Origin: CAZHTS01 sp964535315
GTDB taxonomy: Bacteria; Chloroflexota; Anaerolineae; Anaerolineales; Anaerolineaceae
DNA: 16,290 bases
Assembly (NCBI GenBank): GCA_964535315.1
Contig: CAZHTS010000097.1
Location: 1 to 16,290, forward strand
Direction: 5' to 3'
In this document: one piece after another, positions 6,374 through 13,482 of the stretch
Layout of the letters: each line of letters starts with the position of its first letter
Numbering within the stretch: position 1 is the stretch's first letter
The notes under the pieces: model-generated
What the model was told of the DNA's origin: nothing
Databases searched by the model: none
Seen by the model: only the letters and a program-made list of their open reading frames with translations
Program-made: the position numbers and the translations under genes

Positions 6374-7523
6374 TGAAGAAAATGCACGCACTTTTATCGG
6401 TAAATTCCTGACGGCGCGCGGCTATGAGGTGATCGAAGCCGCCACGTTGGGACAGGCCAGAGAGTGCCTGCGGCGCGGCGATGCGGATGTGATTCTGTTG
6501 GATGTGCAGCTGCCGGATGGATACGGGCCAAACTTGCTGTATGAAACGGCGGGTATGCCGCTGCGGCCGCCGATCATTCTGATTACCGGTTACGGCGACA
6601 TCGAAATGGCCGTGGATGCGATGAAAAACGGCGCGCATGACTTCCTGACCAAGCCGGTGCAGATCCCACAGTTGGAGAAATCGATCCAGCGGGCGTGCGA
6701 AATCGTGTCGATGCGCCGGGAACTGGCGCATTTGCGCCAGTCGCAGCAGCAGAAAAATCAATTTGTGGTGGGCAACACCCCGGCAATGAAAATGTTAATC
6801 AGCCAGGCGCAGCGGGCCGCCATGACCTCCACCTCGGTGCTGGTGACCGGCGAGACGGGTACGGGCAAAGAGGTGTTGGCGCGTTTTGTGCATCAGAGCG
6901 GGCCGCGCGCCAACAAGCCGTACGTGGCGATCAATTGCGCCGCCATCCAGCCCACCATGCTGGAGTCGGAACTGTTTGGGTATGAGGCGGGGGCGTTTAC
7001 CGGCGCCGAAAAGCGCAAACACGGGCTGCTCGAGGTGGCGGATGGCGGCGTGTTGTTCCTCGACGAGATTTCGTCCATGCCGTTGGAGATTCAGGCCAAG
7101 CTGCTGCGCGTGTTGGAAGAGCGGGCGTTCCGCCGGGTGGGGGGGACGACGTTGATCAAGGTCGACGTTCAGGTTCTGGCGGCGTCTAATCGCAATCTGA
7201 TGGTGATGATCGGCGAGGGGCAGTTCCGCGAAGACCTGTATTACCGGCTGAAGGTGGTGGATCTGCACCTGCCGCCGCTGCGCGAGCGCCGCGAAGACAT
7301 CCCCGAACTGGTGGGGTATTTCGTGCGCCAGCACAACGCCCGCATGGGGTTGAATATTAACAATGTAACCCCGCGGGCGATGGCTGCGCTGGTTTCGTAT
7401 CGCTGGCCGGGGAATATCCGCGAGCTATCCAATGCCATCGAGCGCGCCCTGTTGTTTTGCGACGATGACAGCATCGACGTGGCCCATTTGCCCGCCGATC
7501 TGCTAAAAACAACCGAAAAATAG
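6345..7523 (+). CDS. NtrC-family sigma-54 activator (receiver-AAA+) lacking a DNA-binding domain
   Basis: This response regulator would open sigma-54 promoters by ATP hydrolysis when phosphorylated. The receiver domain spans 1-120 (acidic pocket D9/D10, phospho-acceptor D53, switch T81, K103). The AAA+ domain spans about 140-370, with Walker A GETGTGKE (169-176), the sigma-54-contacting loop GAFTGA (216-221), Walker B VLFLDE (236-241), FREDLYYRL and WPGNIREL. The protein stops at residue 392, straight after the AAA+ lid helices; the usual C-terminal Fis-type helix-turn-helix (some 50-80 residues further) is absent. The 57 bases before the next gene hold a promoter rather than a frameshifted remnant. 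The ribosome site AGGAGAGG (6334-6341) and a 29-base overlap with the kinase gene support the start and the pairing. Confidence 0.95.
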   Translation: MATTILIVDDEENARTFIGKFLTARGYEVIEAATLGQARECLRRGDADVILLDVQLPDGYGPNLLYETAGMPLRPPIILITGYGDIEMAVDAMKNGAHDFLTKPVQIPQLEKSIQRACEIVSMRRELAHLRQSQQQKNQFVVGNTPAMKMLISQAQRAAMTSTSVLVTGETGTGKEVLARFVHQSGPRANKPYVAINCAAIQPTMLESELFGYEAGAFTGAEKRKHGLLEVADGGVLFLDEISSMPLEIQAKLLRVLEERAFRRVGGTTLIKVDVQVLAASNRNLMVMIGEGQFREDLYYRLKVVDLHLPPLRERREDIPELVGYFVRQHNARMGLNINNVTPRAMAALVSYRWPGNIRELSNAIERALLFCDDDSIDVAHLPADLLKTTEK

Positions 7524-7528
7524 CCGGC

Positions 7529-7544
7529 TGGCACGCTTCTTGCA
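7529..7544 (+). promoter_or_regulatory. Sigma-54 (-24/-12) promoter of the membrane protein/TPR/C25 peptidase operon
   Basis: TGGCACG (7529-7535), CTTC, TTGCA (7540-7544) is a perfect match to the consensus TGGCACG-N4-TTGCW. It starts 6 bases after the activator's stop codon. Initiation would be at about 7555-7556, leaving a 25-base leader with GGGAGG (7571-7576) before the ATG at 7581. The three genes that follow have no other recognisable promoter, and no terminator intervenes, so this site probably drives the whole 8.5-kb unit. Confidence 0.85.
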
Positions 7545-7580
7545 CCTACGTCTCTCAGGTTATCTTTCCTGGGAGGCGTT

Positions 7581-7907
7581 ATGGTTTCTTTAGGCATGCA
7601 GGATTTTCTGATCATTCTGGCGCTGAGCCTGTTGGTGTTGGGGGTGATTGCCTTGTTGACCGGTATTGTGATCCTGGTCACGCGCGTGTTAGGGCACGAT
7701 ATGCGGTTAATCGCCGATCAGACGGCGCGCCTTGTCCAGAAGGGGATTGCAGAAGACGTGGCCGGGTTGGTCGGTAATACCTCGTCGCTGGTGGGGGCCA
7801 TGAACGAACTGGTGCGCACCACGGCGGGGGTGGGGATTTTTTTGACGCTGCTCGGGGGTGTGCTGCTGGTCGCGGCTTATCTGGTCGTGCAGCAGCTCCC
7901 CGGTTAG
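7581..7907 (+). CDS. Small membrane protein with two transmembrane segments, unknown function
   Basis: This is a 108-aa protein of no recognised family. Two hydrophobic segments, residues 9-34 and 83-103, flank a middle part of about 47 residues that looks amphipathic and helical (around DQTARLVQKGIAED and NTSSLVGAMNELV). Basic residues R35, R42, R50, K54 and R79 lie in or at the edges of this middle part, so by the positive-inside rule the loop faces the cytoplasm and both termini face outward. A strong ribosome site, GGGAGG, sits 4 bases before the ATG. It is the first gene after a perfect sigma-54 promoter and precedes the giant TPR and peptidase genes by 70 bases. It could be a membrane anchor, partner or substrate of these; that is inference only. 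Confidence 0.8.
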   Translation: MVSLGMQDFLIILALSLLVLGVIALLTGIVILVTRVLGHDMRLIADQTARLVQKGIAEDVAGLVGNTSSLVGAMNELVRTTAGVGIFLTLLGGVLLVAAYLVVQQLPG

Positions 7908-7977
7908 GGGGTAGGGCATGTGCTTCAAGTAGCCTGAGGGTGAGTGCTCATTTTCTACAGGTTGAACAGGAGCTTGA

Positions 7978-10900
7978 ATGACTTGTGTTGATTTTCTGAC
8001 CGAAATAAAGCAGTGTTTTTCCCCGGCTGAAAGCCCGGCGCTCCTGGCTGCCTTGCGTCAGGATGGGTTGGTCTGGCAGAGCCTGAGCCGGGGCGAAATC
8101 TGGCAAAAGGCGATCACCCGGCTGGGAAGTCGTCTGGAAGCCTGGACGCCGGCCCATCTGGGGCTGCTGGCGTTGGGCAGTGACTGTCTGGTGGAAGATT
8201 TGCGGGGCGAAGCGCCTGCCAGTTTGCCACCCGAATTGCAAAAGCAGGTGCTGGGGCGGCTCGAAAAGATAGAAGCTCCCCAGGATTTATCGCAGGCAAT
8301 GCTGCTGGCGCTGGCGTTATATGATCGCCGGCAAGACGGGCATTCCTGGCAGGAAATCTGTAGTGGTTTTTTATATCCCGTCGATTGGAGCGATGCGCAG
8401 TGTTTTGTCGTCTGGCAGACGCCGTTGGCCTGCCTGGCGGGCATCCTGGCCGAGCCGCAAGAAATGTTGGCGGCATTGCTGGCGGGGAAACGTTTTCAGG
8501 TGGCCCGGCAATGGGTCAACCACGTTATTTTCAGCAATTCGTTTCTGGCTTCTGAGCAGATCCGCATCTTGTTTGATTTGTTACTGGCCTTTCCGCTGGC
8601 GCAGCAGCTTGAGTGGCTGCGCGAACTGAGCCTGACCGGGCGCGCCGGGCTGGCGACGCAGCTGGCGCAAACCCTGTTGGCGGCGAATTTCCCTTCGCTG
8701 TCTTCCACCTCTTTGTTGGCGCAGAACCTGCCGGATGAAGCAGACCTGGACGCGGCCCTGCCGTATGCGCTGGGGTTGCAGCGGGTGGCGGCCTTGCACC
8801 AGCTGGCCAATAATTCTGCCAAATCGATTGCTCTGCTGCGCCGCGCTCAGGGCTTCTTGCATTCCTGGCTGGCAGCCATTCAGGTGCAGATGGCGGATGC
8901 TGCCAGCGCCAACCAGCAGCCCGACGCCGCCCTGTTGGCCGGCGACCAGGCGTTAAAGCTGGCGCCGCTTTCCGGGCGCATTCAGAATGAGCTGGCGATG
9001 ATTGCCGGGAATTGCGAAACGGTGCGCGGCATTTTTGCCCGTCCGGGCCTGGAATGGAACAGCCCGATGGGACGCATCTGGCAGGCGGGGCGTCTGGCGC
9101 AGGCCGGTGAACTGCTCAGCGCCCAACGCCTGGCGCAGCCGGCAATTGAGCAGTGGTTACAACTGGTTACCCGCCAGCCGTACTCCTTGCCGGTTGCCTA
9201 TGCCTCTGGTTGGAACCCGCTGGAATTGATCCAGACCCTGCAGCGTCTCAAGCTGTACCCTCAGGCAATCGATGCGGCCCAACTGGTGTTGGGCTTGTGC
9301 CCGTCAGACGCCGGTCTGTACGGTATTTTGAGCGAGTTGCTGCTGCAATGCGGCGAGAACGAGCAGGCCTTACAATACGCCCGTCTGGCGGTGGCGCTCG
9401 ATCCGCAGACGGTGACCTGGCGTCGTTTGTTGGGCGAATTGTGGGAAAAGGCGCACGAATGGCCGCTGGCGTACGAGGAGCGCCACAATGTGATTGGGCT
9501 GTTGCCGTACCCCGAGCCGTCAGACTGGCTGGCGCTGGCCAACAGTGCGGCCCACATCGGGCAACACGAACAGGTGGTGACGGCCTGCCGGCATGTCCTC
9601 GATCACAATCCGCAGCAGCAGCAGGCGATTGTGTTGCTGGGTAAGGCGCTGGTCTCGCTGGGAGATTACCAGGGCGCCATTCCTTACCTGGAACAGTCGA
9701 CGCAGATCACCCCCGAAGATGAACGGGTGTGGTTGACGCTGGCCGACCTGCGCCTTCAGACCGGCAACGCCGGCCAGTCTTTGAGCACGCTGCGTGAGGC
9801 GGCGCGTTTGCGGCCCGCTTCAGAAGAGATTGCCCTGGCGTTGGCAGACGCCTATTTGCGGGCGGGGCAGCACACCGAGGCGCTGCCCTATCTTCGCCAG
9901 GCGGCCATCCTTTCGCCCCATTCGCCGCAAATCTCCTTACTGCTGGGGCGCACATTGCGCACCCTGGGCTATCTGGCCGATGCGTTACAGGTTTTAGAGC
10001 CGGCCTTTCAGGAATGGCCGCAGGATAGCGATCTGGCGCTGGAACTGGGGCGTGTCCTCATCGAGGTGGGCAACCCGCTGGCGTCTTTACCGGTGTTAGA
10101 GGTGGCCTTGCAGGCCGACCAACCCGACTTGGACGCCTATTTGTTGTATGCGCGCACCCTGGTAGGCAGCGGTATGAGCCTGTTTGAGGCGCGGCCGCAG
10201 ATCGACCTGGCCAACCTGGCCAAGTCACAGCAGGCGCTGCAAAAGGCCCTGGCGCTGGCCCCCGACCAGTTCGAGATCCAGTTGTTATTGGCCGAAGTCC
10301 TGGTCGGGCGCGGCGAGAACCCGGCGGCGTTTGACCTGTATCAGAGGCTGCACGAGCACCCGATGGCTTCCTTGCCGGCCTGGCGTTGGCGGATTCAGGC
10401 CGGGCTGGGCCAGGTGGCTTATGGCCTGGCGCAGTGGGATACGGCGGTGGCGGCCTTGCACGAAGCTGCCCTGGAGCGCCCGGAAAACGCTTCGCTTTTG
10501 CGAATGTTGACCGAAGCGTACCGGGCCACCGGTCTGACCGGCGAGGCCAGTTCGTCGGCGCGCTGCGCCCTGCAGCTTGCGCCGGATGATCTGGGCATGC
10601 TCGACTGGTACGTCGAACGCATGATCGAATTCGGCCTGTTGGCGGAGGCAATCGCGGCGTTAAAGACGATGACCCAACTGGAGCCGCGGCAGGCGGGGCA
10701 TTGGATCCGCCTGGCCGAACTGGCGCATCAAAATGGCGATGCGTTCACGACCCGCTCGGCGTTGGAAACGCTCGTGGCGATGGAAGGGTTGCCGGCTGAC
10801 GTTTTACAGCGCGCCGGACACTTGTTCCTGGCGTTTAACGATCTACTGCCCGGGCTGTCGTGCCTGGAGCGGGCGGTCGAGGCCAGCTCCGTGCCGTCGG

Positions 10901-13473
10901 CTTCCATGTTGTTTGAGATTGCCTATCTGCACCAGCGCCTGGGGGACCTGTCTTCGGCGCTCGTTTTTGTGCAGAATGCCTTGCAGGCCGCTCCGAGTAA
11001 GGCGTGGATGTACGTTTTTCAGGCGGATTTGCTGATGCTGCTGAAGCGCCCCCAGGCGGCGCTGGCGGCGCTGGAACGCGCCGCACAGATCGAGCAAAGC
11101 GCCCCCGGCAGCCTGCTTGCCGGTGAACAGGATGCCAGCCTGTTGGGCGAATGGCGTCTGGCGCGCTGGCTGCTGGGGCCGTTAGAACTGGTGGTGTTGG
11201 CCAGTCTCCATTTGCGGTTTGCCCTGTTACATCGCCAGTCCGGCAATCTGGATCAGGCGTATTCGCATGCCGAAGACGCCTTGCGCCTGTACCCGGCAGA
11301 CCTGATCTTGCGGCACGTGGCGGCGGACCTGGCGGCCGCCCTGTCGTTGAACGATCGCAGCGCCGCGATCGTGGATGAGGCCGCAGCCGCCTGGGATGAA
11401 TGGCCCGCTCTCGCCGAGACGGAAACGATCACCGGGCTGGGGCGCTGGCAGCACAGCGCATTGGTCGAGATGGCCTGCCTGCGCGCCGAACTGGCGCTCG
11501 ACCGGGACGAAGAACTGGTGGCAGGAGAATGGGTGGCGCGCGTGGCCGCTCGGGCTGCCCGGCACGAGCACGTGCGTTTGTTACAGGTTCGCCTGCTGCG
11601 CCGCCAGGGTGACCGCCAGGCAGCCCTGACCGGCTACAACGCGCTGACCGCGGACGGTAAAACGCGCCCGACGGCCGAACTGGTCAGGCCCGCCCAGTTG
11701 AATTCGTTGGAGCAGATGACCTGGGAAGGCCTGGCGTTTACCGACGCGGCGCTGTGGCTGGCCGAAGCCGCGCTCGAAATGGAAAAATGGCGGCGAGCGT
11801 TACGCCAGTTTAACGCCTATCTGCGCAATTTCCCGGCCGAGCCACGTGCGTATCTGCGCACGCTGCGCGCCTATGTATACGCCGCCGAGCAGCAGCGGTT
11901 GTGTACGGCGCTGCGCGCCGTCGCCCATGCTCCGGGAGAGGGGAGCCTGACGGGGGCGGCTTACGAGGCGTTCGAGCAAATTGTGGCGGATGCCGGCAAG
12001 GTATGTACGGCGGTAGACCTGGCGCGCTGGCAATGGCGTGGGCGGGCGGCGTTCCATCCCGTCATCCAGAATGTGCGCCCACTGGCCAACCTGACGGCCA
12101 CGCCGGACGATACCGCGGCGCTGGTGTCCATCCTGCGCCAGTTGAATAACCTGGCCGGGGCGGCTCAGGCGGCGCGTCGTTTTCCCAACGCCTCGCAGGT
12201 GTTGATGCAGCTGGCGTTGTGTTATCTGGAAAACGACCCCGCTCAGGGCGCAGAGATTGCCCGGCGGGCCGTTGAGGCGGCTCCGGTGAATCCGCTGGCG
12301 CATGCAACCATGGCGCTGCTGGCCGAGCATGCAGGGCGTTCCTCGTTGGCGTTGCAGTCTCTGGAGATGGCCTTGCTGCATTGGGCGGACGAGCCCGTCT
12401 GGCATTCGTGGGCGGCGCGCCTGGCGTCCCGTCTGGAGCGGCGCGATATCGCCATTCAACACTTTGAGCGCGCCCTTGCGCTGCGCCCGGAACAGGTCGA
12501 CGATGCGCTCGCCCTGGCCGAATTATCCCGCCAGGACGGGACTGCGGGACGGGCGCTTGAAATACTGGAACGCGCCAGCCGGCTGGCGCCAGAGCGGGTG
12601 GACGTGTGGTTGGAACTGGCGCAGACGTATCTTCAGTCTGGACGTCTGCGCGAGGCGATGGAGAGCGCCGGGCGGGCCGGTAATTTGCAACCCGACCTGG
12701 CGCGCCCGCTGCTGCTCGGCGGCGAAATTGCTTTGCAGCTCAACCAGCCCGAGAAGGCGTTGAAGTACGCCCGTTCGGCGCTGGGGCGCGCCCCCGAGGA
12801 TGCCAGCGTGGTCTTGTTTGTCGTGCAGGTGTTGAAACGGCTGGACAAACCCACCGAAGCGTTGGCCACGGTTGAAAAGGCCCTGCCGGCCTTGCAGCAC
12901 GTTTTTGAACTTCAGTTGGAGCACGCCCGGCTGGTGTACCAGGTGCAGGGGGCGCAGGCAGCGCTGCCGCTGCTGAGTGACCTGGGGCAGCAGAACCCGC
13001 ACGAGGCGCAGGTGTTCACCCTGCTGGCGCGCGCCCGTGCGGAAGCAGGCGATGGCGGCGGGGCGGAAAAAGCGGCGCGCACCGCCTTGCGTTTGCGGCC
13101 CGAACAGGCCGAAATGCATCTGCTGCTCGGGCGTTTGCAGCGCAGCGCCGGGCAGCTGGACCAGGCCATCTTGCACCTGTCTGAGGCGGCCCGTCTGGAT
13201 CCGGCTCATCTGGAAGCCTATCTGGAGTTGGGGCAGGCCTATCAGGAACGCCGGGAATACGTTCAGGCGGTGCGCGTTTACCAGCGGGCCGTAAAGGTGG
13301 CGCCGCAGGATAGCCGGGCCTATTACCAGGCCGGGATGCTGCTGCGCGACAGCAAGGATTACGCCGGCGCCGAAAGTATGCTGCGACGGGCAGCCGAGCT
13401 CTGCCCGGACGACGCCAATATCCGCCGTTTACTGGCCGGGGTGATTACGTTGAACCTGGTTCACAATTCGTAG
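7978..13473 (+). CDS. Giant TPR-repeat protein (1831 aa)
   Basis: This is a cytoplasmic scaffold-like protein made almost wholly of helical repeats; no enzyme domain was recognised. The first 420 residues are helical and degenerate (leucine-, alanine- and glutamine-rich, no signal peptide or membrane segment). Clear tetratricopeptide repeats begin near residue 430 (YGILSELLLQCGENEQALQY, then A-LDP turns) and recur with about 34-residue spacing to roughly 1080. A more divergent middle follows (about 1080-1390), and canonical TPRs resume to the end (LLLGRLQRSAGQLDQAILHL; LELGQAYQERREYVQAVRVY). The ATG at 7978 has AGGAG 5 bases upstream. The stop codon is fused to the ribosome site of the next gene, which encodes a TPR-bearing peptidase, so the two products are probably made together and may form a complex. 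The 5.5-kb frame is uninterrupted. Confidence 0.9.
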   Translation: MTCVDFLTEIKQCFSPAESPALLAALRQDGLVWQSLSRGEIWQKAITRLGSRLEAWTPAHLGLLALGSDCLVEDLRGEAPASLPPELQKQVLGRLEKIEAPQDLSQAMLLALALYDRRQDGHSWQEICSGFLYPVDWSDAQCFVVWQTPLACLAGILAEPQEMLAALLAGKRFQVARQWVNHVIFSNSFLASEQIRILFDLLLAFPLAQQLEWLRELSLTGRAGLATQLAQTLLAANFPSLSSTSLLAQNLPDEADLDAALPYALGLQRVAALHQLANNSAKSIALLRRAQGFLHSWLAAIQVQMADAASANQQPDAALLAGDQALKLAPLSGRIQNELAMIAGNCETVRGIFARPGLEWNSPMGRIWQAGRLAQAGELLSAQRLAQPAIEQWLQLVTRQPYSLPVAYASGWNPLELIQTLQRLKLYPQAIDAAQLVLGLCPSDAGLYGILSELLLQCGENEQALQYARLAVALDPQTVTWRRLLGELWEKAHEWPLAYEERHNVIGLLPYPEPSDWLALANSAAHIGQHEQVVTACRHVLDHNPQQQQAIVLLGKALVSLGDYQGAIPYLEQSTQITPEDERVWLTLADLRLQTGNAGQSLSTLREAARLRPASEEIALALADAYLRAGQHTEALPYLRQAAILSPHSPQISLLLGRTLRTLGYLADALQVLEPAFQEWPQDSDLALELGRVLIEVGNPLASLPVLEVALQADQPDLDAYLLYARTLVGSGMSLFEARPQIDLANLAKSQQALQKALALAPDQFEIQLLLAEVLVGRGENPAAFDLYQRLHEHPMASLPAWRWRIQAGLGQVAYGLAQWDTAVAALHEAALERPENASLLRMLTEAYRATGLTGEASSSARCALQLAPDDLGMLDWYVERMIEFGLLAEAIAALKTMTQLEPRQAGHWIRLAELAHQNGDAFTTRSALETLVAMEGLPADVLQRAGHLFLAFNDLLPGLSCLERAVEASSVPSASMLFEIAYLHQRLGDLSSALVFVQNALQAAPSKAWMYVFQADLLMLLKRPQAALAALERAAQIEQSAPGSLLAGEQDASLLGEWRLARWLLGPLELVVLASLHLRFALLHRQSGNLDQAYSHAEDALRLYPADLILRHVAADLAAALSLNDRSAAIVDEAAAAWDEWPALAETETITGLGRWQHSALVEMACLRAELALDRDEELVAGEWVARVAARAARHEHVRLLQVRLLRRQGDRQAALTGYNALTADGKTRPTAELVRPAQLNSLEQMTWEGLAFTDAALWLAEAALEMEKWRRALRQFNAYLRNFPAEPRAYLRTLRAYVYAAEQQRLCTALRAVAHAPGEGSLTGAAYEAFEQIVADAGKVCTAVDLARWQWRGRAAFHPVIQNVRPLANLTATPDDTAALVSILRQLNNLAGAAQAARRFPNASQVLMQLALCYLENDPAQGAEIARRAVEAAPVNPLAHATMALLAEHAGRSSLALQSLEMALLHWADEPVWHSWAARLASRLERRDIAIQHFERALALRPEQVDDALALAELSRQDGTAGRALEILERASRLAPERVDVWLELAQTYLQSGRLREAMESAGRAGNLQPDLARPLLLGGEIALQLNQPEKALKYARSALGRAPEDASVVLFVVQVLKRLDKPTEALATVEKALPALQHVFELQLEHARLVYQVQGAQAALPLLSDLGQQNPHEAQVFTLLARARAEAGDGGGAEKAARTALRLRPEQAEMHLLLGRLQRSAGQLDQAILHLSEAARLDPAHLEAYLELGQAYQERREYVQAVRVYQRAVKVAPQDSRAYYQAGMLLRDSKDYAGAESMLRRAAELCPDDANIRRLLAGVITLNLVHNS

Positions 13474-13478
13474 GAGGT
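13472..13478 (+). promoter_or_regulatory. Strong ribosome site embedded in the TPR gene stop codon
   Basis: AGGAGGT overlaps the TAG stop (13471-13473) of the TPR gene. It is 4 bases from GTG 13483 and 10 from ATG 13489, the two possible starts of the peptidase gene. The ATG at 13479 lies in another, short frame and is too close to be used. The arrangement implies tight co-translation of the two proteins. Confidence 0.7.
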
Positions 13479-13482
13479 ATGA

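Noticed and set aside
4646..6391. 581-aa open frame on the minus strand opposite the kinase gene
   Set aside because: It is antisense to a kinase with all its motifs, has a composition typical of a shadow frame in GC-rich DNA (His/Gln/Arg-rich), and matches no recognisable domain.
7524..7580. Possible frameshifted HTH of the activator
   Set aside because: The 57 bases hold a consensus promoter and a ribosome site and are too short for a Fis-type domain in any frame.
7908..7977. Hairpin or attenuator between the two-TM gene and the TPR gene
   Set aside because: Only a 4-bp palindrome (TGAGTGCTCA) is present, with no T-tract; nothing there supports a terminator.
13455..13470. TGGTTC...TTCG before the peptidase gene as a separate sigma-54 promoter
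   Set aside because: The -24 box lacks GCAC, the -12 GC is absent and the spacing is wrong. The peptidase gene is best explained by read-through from 7529.
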